From assembly GCF_036237315.1 (NCBI RefSeq), contig NZ_CP108356.1, positions 3,468,501 through 3,532,500 on the forward strand: a DNA stretch of 64,000 bases, written 5' to 3'. Under the pieces are notes generated by a model. That model made no database searches, had not been told where the DNA came from, and worked only from the letters and a program-made list of their open reading frames with translations. Shown in pieces: positions 55,507 to 63,934 of this stretch. The stretch's first letter is position 1. Each line of letters begins with the position of its first letter. The DNA is from Streptomyces sp. NBC_01351. GTDB lineage: Bacteria > Actinomycetota > Actinomycetes > Streptomycetales > Streptomycetaceae. The position numbers and the translations under genes are program-made.

Positions 55507-56277
55507 ATGCCAGCCGAACGCACCGTCACGCACACCGTCCCGGTCGCCGCCGCGCGCCGGCGGCGACTGCGCGCCGACCATGCGCGCCAGCTCGCCGACC
55601 TGCTGCGCCACCAGATCCTGGCGGGCGGCTACCCCGGCGGCGTCCTCCCCCTGGAGGACACCCTGGCGGCCGACTACGGCGCCGGCCGCAACACCGTCCG
55701 CCAGGCCCTCGACCTGCTGCGCGGCGAGCGGCTCGTGGAGCGCCGCCCCGGCGTCGGCACCGTCGTCGTCTGCGAGAAGTACCCGCACGGCCTGGACCGC
55801 CTCCAGGGCCTGGCCGAGACCCTGAACGAGCACGGCCGGGTGACCAACGAGGTCCGTACGGTCGGCCCCGTCCGCGCCCCCACCCCCGTCGCCGGCCGCC
55901 TCGGCCTGCCCGAGCACGCCGACGTGCTGTACGTCGAGCGGCTGCGGCGCCTGAACGGCCTGCCGCTCTCCCTCGACCTCACCTACGTGCCGATGGACAT
56001 CGGCGCCGAACTGCTGGGCTGCGACCTGGAGAACACCGATGTGTTCCGGCTCCTGGAGCAGCTGACCGGGCAGCCGCTCGGCCACGCCGAGATCACCCTG
56101 GAAGCCGTCAACGCCGACGCGCACTCCGCCGCCGTCCTCCAGGCCCCGCGCGGGGCCGCCGTGCTGATGCTGGAGCGCCTCACCCACCTGGCCGACGGCC
56201 GGCCCGTGGACCTGGAGTTCATCCGCTTCCGCGGCGACCGGATCACCATGAGCGGCCTGTTGCGCCGCTCGCTCTGA
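55507..56277 (+). CDS. GntR/HutC-family transcriptional regulator (UTRA domain)
   Basis: A 256-residue regulator. The winged helix (about 20-90) reads ARQLADLLRHQILAGGYPGG, then LAADYGAGRNTVRQALDLLR and ERLVERRPGVGTVV. The UTRA ligand domain follows (about 110-250), with PEHADVLYVERLRRLNGLPLSLDLTYVP, quoted as VLYVERLRRLNGLPLSLD, and FRLLEQLTGQPLGHAEITLE. It is the first gene of a six-gene unit with the ferredoxin (44 bp downstream), ABC importer and flavoprotein, so it presumably controls them in response to a small ligand. Confidence 0.93.
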   Translation: MPAERTVTHTVPVAAARRRRLRADHARQLADLLRHQILAGGYPGGVLPLEDTLAADYGAGRNTVRQALDLLRGERLVERRPGVGTVVVCEKYPHGLDRLQGLAETLNEHGRVTNEVRTVGPVRAPTPVAGRLGLPEHADVLYVERLRRLNGLPLSLDLTYVPMDIGAELLGCDLENTDVFRLLEQLTGQPLGHAEITLEAVNADAHSAAVLQAPRGAAVLMLERLTHLADGRPVDLEFIRFRGDRITMSGLLRRSL

Positions 56278-56320
56278 GCCTTCCCTCCGCCCTCTGCGTA
56301 CCCACCTCCTGGAGACAGCC

Positions 56321-56548
56321 ATGCCTCTGGTCCCCCAGCGCGGCGACGTGCCCGTGACCATCGACGAGTCCCTGTGCATCGACGGCTGCACCCTCTGCGT
56401 CGACATGTGTCCGCTCGACTCGCTCGCGATCCGCGAGGACAACGGCAAGGCGTACATGCACGTGGACGAGTGCTGGTACTGCGGCCCGTGCGCCGCGCGC
56501 TGTCCCACCGGCGCGGTCACCGTCAACATGCCCTACCTGCTCCGGTGA
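56321..56548 (+). CDS. Small 2[4Fe-4S] ferredoxin (AprB-like)
   Basis: A 75-residue ferredoxin with two clusters: CIDGCTLCVDMCPLDSLAI (about 19-37) and CWYCGPCAARCPTGAVTV (about 50-67). The first motif has a 3-2-3 spacing, unusual against the 2-2-3 of classic ferredoxins, and recalls the beta subunit of APS reductase. The Trp in DECWYCGP is shared with AprB-like proteins. It would accept electrons from, or donate them to, the flavoprotein encoded at the end of the operon. GGAGACAGCC precedes the ATG. Confidence 0.9.
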   Translation: MPLVPQRGDVPVTIDESLCIDGCTLCVDMCPLDSLAIREDNGKAYMHVDECWYCGPCAARCPTGAVTVNMPYLLR

Positions 56549-56562
56549 AAGGTCCTCCTCCC

Positions 56563-57915
56563 ATGCGCAACAGAACACTCGCGCCCGCGCTCGTCCTGCT
56601 CCTCGCCCCGCTCGCCGCCGCCTGTGGCGACGCCTCCGGGGCGGGCGGGGCGTCCGGTTCGAAGACGGTCACGGTGACCGTCGGCTACCAGTCCAAGACC
56701 ATCAACACCGTCACCGCCGGCACCCTGCTGCGCTCCCTCGGCTACTTCGAGCAGGAGCTCGCGGCCCGCGGCAAGAAGGACGGCATCACCTACAAGGTGG
56801 ACTGGCAGGACTACGCCACCGGGGCCCCGATCACCGCCCAGATGACCGCCGGGAAGATCGACATCGGCTCGATGGGCGACTTCCCGCTGCTCATCAACGC
56901 GGCCCGCGGCATCGAGCTGAAGCAGCCCACCCGCCTCGTCGCCGTGACCGGCTACAACCTGCGCGGCGGGCTCAACACCGTGGTCACCGCCCCGGATTCG
57001 AAGCTGGCGTCCCTCGCCGACCTGCGCGGCAAGAAGGTGTCCACGAGCGTCGGATCGGCGGCCGACGGGACCCTCGTACGGGCTCTGCAGCGCACCGGGA
57101 TCGACCCTGCGACCGGTATCGAGAAGCTCAACCAGCAGCCCAGCGTGGGCGCTTCGGCACTCCAGGCGGGCAGCGTGGACGCGCTGTCGCAGTTCGTGGC
57201 GTGGCCGGGGCAGTTGTCCTTCGAGGGGCGCGCGAAGGCCCTGTACGACGGCGCCGAGCTGAACCTGCCGACCTTCCACGGGGTCACCGTGCGGGAGAAG
57301 TTCGCCTCCGAGCGGGCCGGCGTACTGGAGGACTTCCTGCGGGCGCAGCGCAAGGCCACGGACCACCTGCGCGCGGAGCCGGTGGCCGCCGCCGAGGCGG
57401 TGGCCAAGGAGACCGGGCTGCCCGCGGAGGTGGTGTACCTCTACAACGGGGCCAACGGCATCGCGACCTTCGACCCGGCGCTGCGCCCGGAGCTGATCGA
57501 CGCGCTGAAGCAGGACGTGCCGGTACTGAGGGACGCCAAGCTGCTCGGTGACGTGGACGTGGACGCGTTCGTGGACCCGGAGCCCCTGGAGCGGGCCTCG
57601 GCCGGGGCCCCGGAGTACCCGAAGGCGGCGGCCGCCCGGCCCGAACTGTGGCTCAAGGGCCAGGCCCGTACGCAGTCCTTCGACTCCCCGCGCGAGCTGC
57701 TGAAGGCGGCGCGCGGCGCGGACGTGCGGGCGGCGTACGTACCGGACGCGGTGACCGGGACCCTGTGGTTCGCGGACAAGGCGGTGTGGGTGGCCGAGGG
57801 CTCCGAACTGCGCGCCTTCGTCACGCAGGCGGGCGCGAAGGCGTACGTCGACCAGCGCAAGGGGTCCGGGGCGCGGATCGTGGGCTTCGCCGAGGCCGGG
57901 GCCCTGGCCTCATGA
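56563..57915 (+). CDS. ABC substrate-binding lipoprotein (SsuA/NMT1-like) with C-terminal NosL-like domain
   Basis: A 450-residue lipoprotein with a Cys at about 21 after the lipobox LAAAC. Residues about 35-330 form a periplasmic-binding fold of the sulfonate/nitrate/thiamine-precursor type (ITAQMTAGKIDIGSMGDFPLL, quoted as MTAGKIDIGSMGDFPLL; DLRGKKVSTSVGSAADGTLV; ALQAGSVDALSQFVAWPGQL). Residues about 372-450 (DVRAAYVPDAVTGTLW, KAVWVAEGSELRAFVT, ARIVGFAEAGAL) resemble NosL, a copper-binding lipoprotein domain; this is a similarity I recognise by pattern only. Such a fusion would be unusual. It overlaps the permease start by ATGA. Confidence 0.88.
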   Translation: MRNRTLAPALVLLLAPLAAACGDASGAGGASGSKTVTVTVGYQSKTINTVTAGTLLRSLGYFEQELAARGKKDGITYKVDWQDYATGAPITAQMTAGKIDIGSMGDFPLLINAARGIELKQPTRLVAVTGYNLRGGLNTVVTAPDSKLASLADLRGKKVSTSVGSAADGTLVRALQRTGIDPATGIEKLNQQPSVGASALQAGSVDALSQFVAWPGQLSFEGRAKALYDGAELNLPTFHGVTVREKFASERAGVLEDFLRAQRKATDHLRAEPVAAAEAVAKETGLPAEVVYLYNGANGIATFDPALRPELIDALKQDVPVLRDAKLLGDVDVDAFVDPEPLERASAGAPEYPKAAAARPELWLKGQARTQSFDSPRELLKAARGADVRAAYVPDAVTGTLWFADKAVWVAEGSELRAFVTQAGAKAYVDQRKGSGARIVGFAEAGALAS

Positions 57916-58925
57916 CGGCCGGCCGCGGGCTGCTCCGGGTGGCTTCGCTCGGCGCGGCCCTGCTGCTGTGGCAGGTGCTGACCTCGCAGGACGTGAACCT
58001 GTGGCTGCGCTTCGAGCAGTTCCCGACGGTGGGCGAGGTGGCGTCGACGTACGTGGAGCGGGCGGGGACCGCGGAGTACTGGCAGGACCTGGGCTTCAGC
58101 CTGCGCCGGATCGTGACGGGCTTCGCGCTCGCCGCGGTGCTGGGCGTGGCCGCGGGGACGGCCCTCGCCCGCTCCCGCACGGCACACGATCTGCTGGGCC
58201 CGCTGCTGGAGGTGGCGCGGCCGGTCCCGGCCATCGCGCTCGTCCCGGTGGCGATCCTGCTGTTCCCCTCCACCGAGCAGGGGATCGTCTTCATCACCTT
58301 CGCCGCCGCGTTCTTCCCCGTGGTGGTCTCGACGCGGCACGCGGTGGCCGCGCTGACGCCGGTGTGGGAGGAGGCGGTCCTGACGATGGGCGGGCGGCGG
58401 GGGCGGATCCTGTTCTCCGTGGTCCTGCCCGGGGCCCTGCCGGGCATCTTCGGGGGCCTGTCGGTGGGCATCGGGGTGTCGTGGATCTGCGTGATCTCGG
58501 CCGAGATGATCTCCGGCGAGTACGGGGTCGGCTACCGGACCTGGCAGGACTACACGGTGGTCGACTACCCCGCCGTCTTCGTCGGCATGGTCACCATCGG
58601 GGCGCTGGGCTGGCTGACGTCCACCGCGGTGGAACGGGCGGGCCGCCGCCTGACGCGCTGGCTGCCGGCCCGCGCCCCCGCGGCCCCTTCCTCCCGGCCG
58701 CGCCCGGGCCGTGCCGTACGCCTGCCGGGCCCCTCCGCGGCGGGGCCACCGGCCGGGGAGGCCCGGTCGGTCCGGGCCTCCCGGACGGCGGAGCCCGCCC
58801 CGGGCCGGACCCCGGGCTCCGCCCCGAACCCGCCCGCCGACCCGCCCCCGAACCCGCCCGCGAGCCCGCCCGCCGGCACGGCGCCGGAGCCGCCCGGGAC
58901 CCGTACCCGAGAGGTGACCAGATGA
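57912..58925 (+). CDS. ABC transporter permease (SsuC/TauC-like) with Pro-rich tail
   Basis: A 337-residue inner-membrane permease with about six helices. The EAA-type loop EEAVLTMGGRRGRILFSVVL, followed by PGALPGIFGGLSVGIGVSW, contacts the ATPase. Residues about 255-337 are a Pro/Ala/Gly-rich cytoplasmic tail not found in most SsuC proteins. Substrate class would be small sulfonates, nitrate/nitrile or similar, by family only. It starts at ATG 57912 and overlaps both neighbours by four bases. Confidence 0.92.
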   Translation: MTAGRGLLRVASLGAALLLWQVLTSQDVNLWLRFEQFPTVGEVASTYVERAGTAEYWQDLGFSLRRIVTGFALAAVLGVAAGTALARSRTAHDLLGPLLEVARPVPAIALVPVAILLFPSTEQGIVFITFAAAFFPVVVSTRHAVAALTPVWEEAVLTMGGRRGRILFSVVLPGALPGIFGGLSVGIGVSWICVISAEMISGEYGVGYRTWQDYTVVDYPAVFVGMVTIGALGWLTSTAVERAGRRLTRWLPARAPAAPSSRPRPGRAVRLPGPSAAGPPAGEARSVRASRTAEPAPGRTPGSAPNPPADPPPNPPASPPAGTAPEPPGTRTREVTR

Positions 58926-59692
58926 GCGCGACCGGCATCACCGCCGAGGCCCTCGGGGCGCGGCTCGAACTGCGCGGGGCGCGCCTCGGGCACCGCGGGA
59001 ACCCGGTGCTCGACGGGGTGGACCTGACGGTGGAAGCCGGCGAGGTGCTGGCCGTCGTGGGCCCGTCCGGGTGCGGGAAGTCCACGCTCCTGCGCACGCT
59101 GGCGGGCCTGCTGCCCCCGCTCGCCGGCACGGTGGAACAGGACGGCACCCCGATCACGGGCCCGTCCGCGGACCGGGCGCTCGTCTTCCAGGACGATGCC
59201 CTTCTGCCGTGGCGCACGGCCCGCTCCAACGTGGAACTCCCCCTCGCGATCCGCGCTTCCGGGCGCCGAACGGGCGGCGGAGGGGGGCGGGCCCAGCGGC
59301 GGCTGGTCGCCGAGGGGTGGCTGGAGCGGGTCGGGCTCGCCGCGCACGCGCAGCGGCTCCCGCACCAGCTCTCCGGCGGGCAGCGGCAGCGCGTGCAGCT
59401 GGCCCGGGCCCTCGCCGCGCGGCCGCGGGCCGTGCTCATGGACGAGCCGTTCGGCGCGCTCGACGCCCAGACCCGCGCCGAGATGCAGGACCTCCTCGTG
59501 GACGTCCTCGCCGGCACCGGGGCGACCGTCGTCTTCGTCACCCACGACGTGGACGAGGCCCTCTTCCTCGGCGACCGCGTCGCACTGCCGGGCACGGGAG
59601 AGGTGCTCCCCGTACCCGCCCCCCGGGACCGCGCCGCGGACCGCACGGCCGATCACGCCGAGCTCCGCCGGCACATCATCGACTCACTCTGA
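58922..59692 (+). CDS. ABC transporter ATP-binding protein (SsuB/TauB-like)
   Basis: A 256-residue ATPase. Walker A is VVGPSGCGKSTLL, the Q-loop LVFQDDALLPWRTARSNV, the signature LSGGQRQRVQLARAL, Walker B RAVLMDEPFGALD, and the H-loop VFVTHDVDEALFLGD. It energises import through the preceding permease. It starts 58922 (ATGA overlap), and its stop is 14 bases before the flavoprotein ATG. Confidence 0.94.
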   Translation: MSATGITAEALGARLELRGARLGHRGNPVLDGVDLTVEAGEVLAVVGPSGCGKSTLLRTLAGLLPPLAGTVEQDGTPITGPSADRALVFQDDALLPWRTARSNVELPLAIRASGRRTGGGGGRAQRRLVAEGWLERVGLAAHAQRLPHQLSGGQRQRVQLARALAARPRAVLMDEPFGALDAQTRAEMQDLLVDVLAGTGATVVFVTHDVDEALFLGDRVALPGTGEVLPVPAPRDRAADRTADHAELRRHIIDSL

Positions 59693-59706
59693 AGGGCAAC
59701 CCCACC

Positions 59707-62544
59707 ATGGACATCCCCGCGATCGGCGACGCCGAGGAACTCTCCTGCGACGTCCTCGTCATCGGCGGCGGCACCGCCGGCACGATGGCGGCGCTGACCG
59801 CCGCCGAGCGCGGCGCGCGGGTGCTGCTCCTGGAGAAGGCGCACGTACGCCACTCCGGCGCCCTCGCCATGGGCATGGACGGGGTCAACAACGCCGTCGT
59901 CCCCGGCCGCGCCGAGCCCGACGACTACGTCGCCGAGATCACCCGCGCCAACGACGGCATCGTCGACCAGTCCACCGTCCGCCAGACCGCGACCCGCGGC
60001 TTCGCGATGGTCCAGCGGCTGGAGTCGTACGGGGTGAAGTTCGAGAAGGACGAGCACGGCGAGTACGCCGTCCGCCAGGTGCACCGCTCGGGCGCGTACG
60101 TGCTGCCCATGCCCGAGGGCAAGGACGTGAAGAAGGTCCTCTACCGGCAGCTGCGGCGCCGGGAGATGCGCGAGCGGATCCGGATCGAGAACCGGGTGAT
60201 GCCGGTACGGGTCCTCACCTCGCCCGAGGACGGCCGGGCGATCGGCGCGGCCGCCTTCAACACCCGTACCGGCGCCTTCGTCACCGTCCGGGCGGGGGCC
60301 GTGATCCTCGCGACGGGCCCCTGCGGGCGGCTCGGACTCCCCGCCTCCGGATACCTGTACGGCACCTACGAGAACCCGACCAACGCCGGTGACGGCTACG
60401 CCATGGCGTACCACGCGGGCGCCGCGCTGACCGGGATCGAGTGCTTCCAGATCAACCCGCTGATCAAGGACTACAACGGGCCGGCGTGCGCGTACGTCGC
60501 CAACCCCTTCGGCGGCTACCAGGTGAACCGGCACGGCGAGCGGTTCGTCGACTCCGACTACTGGTCGGGCCAGATGATGTCGGAGTTCGCCGCCGAACTC
60601 GGCTCGGACCGGGGTCCCGTGTACCTGAAGCTCAGCCACCTCCCGGAGGAGTCGGTGGCCTCGCTCGAATCGATCCTGCACACCACCGAACGGCCGACGC
60701 GCGGCACCTTCCACGCCGGCCGCGGTCACGACTACCGCACCCACGACATCGAGATGCACATCTCGGAGATCGGGCTGTGCGGCGGCCACTCCGCCTCGGG
60801 GGTACGGGTGGACGACCACGCCCGCACCACGGTCGCCCGGCTGTACGCGGCCGGGGACCTGGCCTCCGTACCGCACAACTACATGATCGGGGCGTTCGTC
60901 TTCGGGGACCTGGCGGGCGCCGACGCCTCCCGGTACACCGCGTACGAGGGCACGCTGCCGGCGGAGCAGCTGGCGGCGGCGCACGAGCTGATCTACCGCC
61001 CGCTGCGCCACCCGGACGGCCCGCCGCAGCCGCAGGTGGAGTACAAGCTGCGGCGGTTCGTGAACGACTACGTGGCGCCGCCGAAGACGGGCGCGCGGCT
61101 GTCCCTCGCCGTGGAGGCGTTCACCCGGATGGAGTCGGAGCTCGCGGGGATGGGCGCGCGGACGGCCCACGAGCTGATGCGGTGCGCAGAGGTGTCGTTC
61201 ATCCGGGACTGCGCGGAGATGGCGGCCCGGTCCTCGCTGGCGCGAACGGAGTCGCGCTGGGGGCTGTACCACGAGCGGCTCGACCATCCGGAGCGGGACG
61301 ACGCGGGCTGGCTGCACCACCTGGACCTGCGCAAGTCGACTTCGGGGGCGATGGAGTTCACGGCCCGGCCGGTGGAGCCGTACGTGGTCCCGGTCCCGGA
61401 ATTCACCCCGGTGGGCGGACCCTCCCGACACCTGGGCGAGGTCGCCCCGCTCCCGGTGGCGACGGCGGGGCGGGCCGCCGCCGCACCGGGCGCGGGGACC
61501 GGCACGGGCTCGGGCTCGGGCGCGGGCGCGGGCTCGGTGGCAAGCACGGGCTCGGGGGCCGCAGCGCCGGTACCTGACGCCGCCGGGGCATCCGCCGGGC
61601 CGGAGGGCCGTACGGCCGACGCAGCCCACCCGGCCCGGCGGGCCGGTGCCTCCTCTCCCCGGATCCTGGAACTCCTCGCCCTCGCCGAGGAGTCACCCGG
61701 TCTGGACGCCCTCGGCCCCTACCTCACCGACCCCGACCCGGCGGTGCGGGCCGCCGCCGTGACCGCGCTCGGCGAGACCGTCCCGGACGGGGCCGGCCCC
61801 GCGCTCGCGGCCCGGCTCACGGACGCCTCCCCGGCCGTACGGACCGCCGCCGCGGCCGCGCTGCGCGAGCTGCTGGAAGTCCTGCCGGGCGACCCGGAGC
61901 TGGGCGCCGGGCTACGCGCCGCCCTCACCTCGGCTGCGGACGCGGACGCGGTGGTGCGCTCGGCCGCGCTCGAAGCCCTGCGGGCGCTGCGCCTCGGGGA
62001 CGCGGAGCTGTACGCCGCCGCGCTGACCGACGCCGACCCGGAGGTACGCATCCACGCCGTACGGGCGCTGGTCTCGGTCGACGCCCTCCCGGCACTGGCG
62101 GCGGCCGCGGCGGACCCGGCCCGCGAGGTCCGGGTCGCCGTGGCGAAGGGCCTCGCCTCGGTGCACTCCCCCGCCACCGAGGTGCGGGCCTCGCTCGGGC
62201 CGCTGCTCGGCGATCCGGACCCCCTGGTGCGGGGCGCCGCCCTGGCGGCCCTGGCCTCCACCGGCTGCCCGGGGCGGTACGCCGAGGCCGCCGTGGCGGC
62301 CCTGGCCGATCCCGCCTGGCAGGTCCGGGCGGGTGCGGCGGCCGCACTGTCGGCCGCCGCGCCCGGCACGGCCGTACCGGCGCTGACCGGGGCACTGGCC
62401 GACGCCAACGCGGACGTCCGCAAGGCCGCGGTGCTCGCGCTGCTGGCCCACCGGGACACGGACGCCGCCCGGGCGGCCCTCGCCGAGGCGGTGGCCGACC
62501 CGGACGCGGACGTCCGCGCGTACGCCGGCCGGGCGGCGGCCTGA
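59707..62544 (+). CDS. AprA/fumarate-reductase-like flavoprotein fused to a HEAT-repeat domain
   Basis: A 945-residue protein. Residues about 10-580 form a FAD-dependent oxidoreductase of the succinate dehydrogenase/fumarate reductase/APS reductase family. It has the FAD motif DVLVIGGGTAGTMAALTAAE, quoted as VLVIGGGTAGTMAA, and ends of the FAD domain in LYAAGDLASVPHNYMIGAFV and GDLAGADASRY. Residues about 586-648 are a Gly/Ala/Ser linker. Residues about 652-945 comprise roughly nine HEAT/PBS-lyase-like repeats (DPDPAVRAAAVTALGE, DADPEVRIHAVRALVS, DPLVRGAALAALAS and others). It is presumably cytosolic and pairs with the ferredoxin at 56321. Which reaction it runs is unknown; APS reduction itself is not implied. 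Confidence 0.92.
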   Translation: MDIPAIGDAEELSCDVLVIGGGTAGTMAALTAAERGARVLLLEKAHVRHSGALAMGMDGVNNAVVPGRAEPDDYVAEITRANDGIVDQSTVRQTATRGFAMVQRLESYGVKFEKDEHGEYAVRQVHRSGAYVLPMPEGKDVKKVLYRQLRRREMRERIRIENRVMPVRVLTSPEDGRAIGAAAFNTRTGAFVTVRAGAVILATGPCGRLGLPASGYLYGTYENPTNAGDGYAMAYHAGAALTGIECFQINPLIKDYNGPACAYVANPFGGYQVNRHGERFVDSDYWSGQMMSEFAAELGSDRGPVYLKLSHLPEESVASLESILHTTERPTRGTFHAGRGHDYRTHDIEMHISEIGLCGGHSASGVRVDDHARTTVARLYAAGDLASVPHNYMIGAFVFGDLAGADASRYTAYEGTLPAEQLAAAHELIYRPLRHPDGPPQPQVEYKLRRFVNDYVAPPKTGARLSLAVEAFTRMESELAGMGARTAHELMRCAEVSFIRDCAEMAARSSLARTESRWGLYHERLDHPERDDAGWLHHLDLRKSTSGAMEFTARPVEPYVVPVPEFTPVGGPSRHLGEVAPLPVATAGRAAAAPGAGTGTGSGSGAGAGSVASTGSGAAAPVPDAAGASAGPEGRTADAAHPARRAGASSPRILELLALAEESPGLDALGPYLTDPDPAVRAAAVTALGETVPDGAGPALAARLTDASPAVRTAAAAALRELLEVLPGDPELGAGLRAALTSAADADAVVRSAALEALRALRLGDAELYAAALTDADPEVRIHAVRALVSVDALPALAAAAADPAREVRVAVAKGLASVHSPATEVRASLGPLLGDPDPLVRGAALAALASTGCPGRYAEAAVAALADPAWQVRAGAAAALSAAAPGTAVPALTGALADANADVRKAAVLALLAHRDTDAARAALAEAVADPDADVRAYAGRAAA

Positions 62545-62553
62545 CCCGCCCGG

Positions 62554-62567
62554 CCCCCGTTCGGGGG
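62554..62567 (+). terminator. Small hairpin after the flavoprotein gene
   Basis: CCCCCG and CGGGGG around two bases, ten bases after the stop. A weak terminator candidate for the six-gene unit. Confidence 0.4.
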
Positions 62568-62634
62568 TCTGCCGCGTGCACCCTCTCCACCGCCCCGGGA
62601 TGGTGGACGAAAGCCCCGATCGGCAGGAGTCCCC

Positions 62635-63213
62635 ATGGCCACCCGTCCTTTCAAGGCCGCCCTCACCCTCGTCGCCGCCGGGTCCCTGGCCCTGGCCGCC
62701 CTGGCCCCCGCGCACGGGGTCGGGGGGCCGGCGCCCGACGCGCGCGACCAGCAGGCCATGCGGGACATGGCGACGGCCATCAGCGTGACGGCCAAGTACG
62801 TGGACGAGCGGCTGGCGCTCATGGACGGGTACGTGCCGCACGGCACGGAGTGCATGAACAACCCGTTCGGGGTGGGCTCCATGGGCTACCACTACGTCAA
62901 GCAGGCCAACTGGGGTTCGCAGGACCCGAGCAGGCCGACCGCGCTCCTCTACAGCGCCACGAAGGACCGGAACGGCCGCCGCAAGCTCCAGGCCGTGGAG
63001 TGGATGTCGACCGACCGCGACCAGAACCTCAAGACCGCCGACGACCGCCCGAGCATGTTCGGGCTCCCCTTCGACGGCCCCATGCCCGGCCACTGGGCGG
63101 GCATGCCCAAGCACTACGACCTCCACATGTGGGCGTACGAGCACAACCCGGCGGGCCGCTTCCACAACTGGAACCCGGCCCTCAAGTGCTCCGGGCATAT
63201 GACTCACCCGTAA
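62635..63213 (+). CDS. Secreted conserved hypothetical protein, 192 aa
   Basis: A 192-residue exported protein. The signal peptide is ALTLVAAGSLALAALAPAHG (about 9-28). The mature part is rich in His, Trp, Tyr and Met (GTECMNNPFGVGSMGYHYVK, quoted as NNPFGVGSMGYHYVK; GLPFDGPMPGHWAGMPKHYDLHMWAY, quoted as GPMPGHWAGMPKHYDLHMWA; NPAGRFHNWNP). It resembles small secreted bacterial proteins of unknown function; the His/Met richness could mean metal binding. AGGAG precedes the ATG. Whether it belongs with the flavoprotein operon is uncertain (90-bp gap with a weak hairpin). Confidence 0.8.
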   Translation: MATRPFKAALTLVAAGSLALAALAPAHGVGGPAPDARDQQAMRDMATAISVTAKYVDERLALMDGYVPHGTECMNNPFGVGSMGYHYVKQANWGSQDPSRPTALLYSATKDRNGRRKLQAVEWMSTDRDQNLKTADDRPSMFGLPFDGPMPGHWAGMPKHYDLHMWAYEHNPAGRFHNWNPALKCSGHMTHP

Positions 63214-63283
63214 GGGCGGCTTTCGCGAGAACTCCGGCGATACGCTGGACGCACTCGCGAGACTCCGGCTCATGGGAGCACTG

Positions 63284-63871
63284 ATGAACCCGGAACACAG
63301 CTGGCCGATCCCACCTCCGGGCGGCTGGACTGCCGACGACCTGGACACGCTTCCGAATCTGCCTCCGCACACGGAGCTGATCGACGGGAGCCTGATCTTC
63401 GTGAGTCCGCAGACCCTCTTCCACTCGCGAGCGGTCGACTTCTTCAATTGGCAGCTTCAATCGCTGGCACCGGCAGGTCTGGAAGTCGTCCGCGAGTTCA
63501 CCATCGACATCGACCGGCGCAACCGTCCGGAGCCCGATGTGATCGTGATCGACGAGGAGGCCATCACCGATCCGCAGCAGACCCGCTTCCCCGCGGCGTC
63601 CGTCCGGCTGGCCATCGAGGTCGTCTCCCCCGAGTCCGTGGACCGCGATCGCGAGACCAAGCCAGTGAAGTACGCCCGCGCCGGAATCACGCACTACTGG
63701 CGCGTCGAGAACAAGGACGGCCGGGCTGTGGTCTACGTCTACGAACTCGACCCCGCCACCAAGGCATATGTCGCCACCGGCATCTTCCACGACCGTCTCA
63801 AGGTGTCGGTCCCCTTCCCCATCGACCTGGACCTCACCGCGATCACGCCGAAGCGGCGACGACCCGAGTAG
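63284..63871 (+). CDS. Uma2 family (DUF820) endonuclease-fold protein
   Basis: A 195-residue protein of the DUF820/Uma2 family with a PD-(D/E)xK restriction-like fold. Key parts are HTELIDGSLIFVSPQTLFHS, RRNRPEPDVIVIDEE (active Asp) and VRLAIEVVSPESVDRDRETKPVKYARAG, quoted as LAIEVVSPESVDRDRETK, where the Glu and Lys complete the site, then THYWRVE. Such genes are abundant in Streptomyces; their DNA target is unknown. The ATG at 63284 has GGAG five bases upstream; ATG 63272 is possible. GC is lower than in the neighbours, hinting at a different origin. Confidence 0.88.
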   Translation: MNPEHSWPIPPPGGWTADDLDTLPNLPPHTELIDGSLIFVSPQTLFHSRAVDFFNWQLQSLAPAGLEVVREFTIDIDRRNRPEPDVIVIDEEAITDPQQTRFPAASVRLAIEVVSPESVDRDRETKPVKYARAGITHYWRVENKDGRAVVYVYELDPATKAYVATGIFHDRLKVSVPFPIDLDLTAITPKRRRPE

Positions 63872-63883
63872 TGCGCACGACGA

Positions 63884-63915
63884 AGGGCCCGGCTCCCCAA
63901 CGGGAACCGGGCCCT
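63884..63915. terminator. Bidirectional terminator between the Uma2 gene and nuoN
   Basis: Arms AGGGCCCGG and CCGGGCCCT with a 14-nt loop, between two convergent stop codons. Confidence 0.85.
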
Positions 63916-63934
63916 CAACCGTGCTGCGATTGGG

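Noticed and set aside
59707..61460. Flavoprotein considered as a true APS reductase alpha subunit of sulfate reduction
   Set aside because: No ATP sulfurylase or dissimilatory sulfite reductase genes are present and the organism type is aerobic; only family resemblance can be claimed.
59653..61629. Long minus-strand open frame antisense to the flavoprotein gene
   Set aside because: Low-complexity Arg/Gly/Val composition; the plus strand encodes a clear FAD protein with correct motifs.
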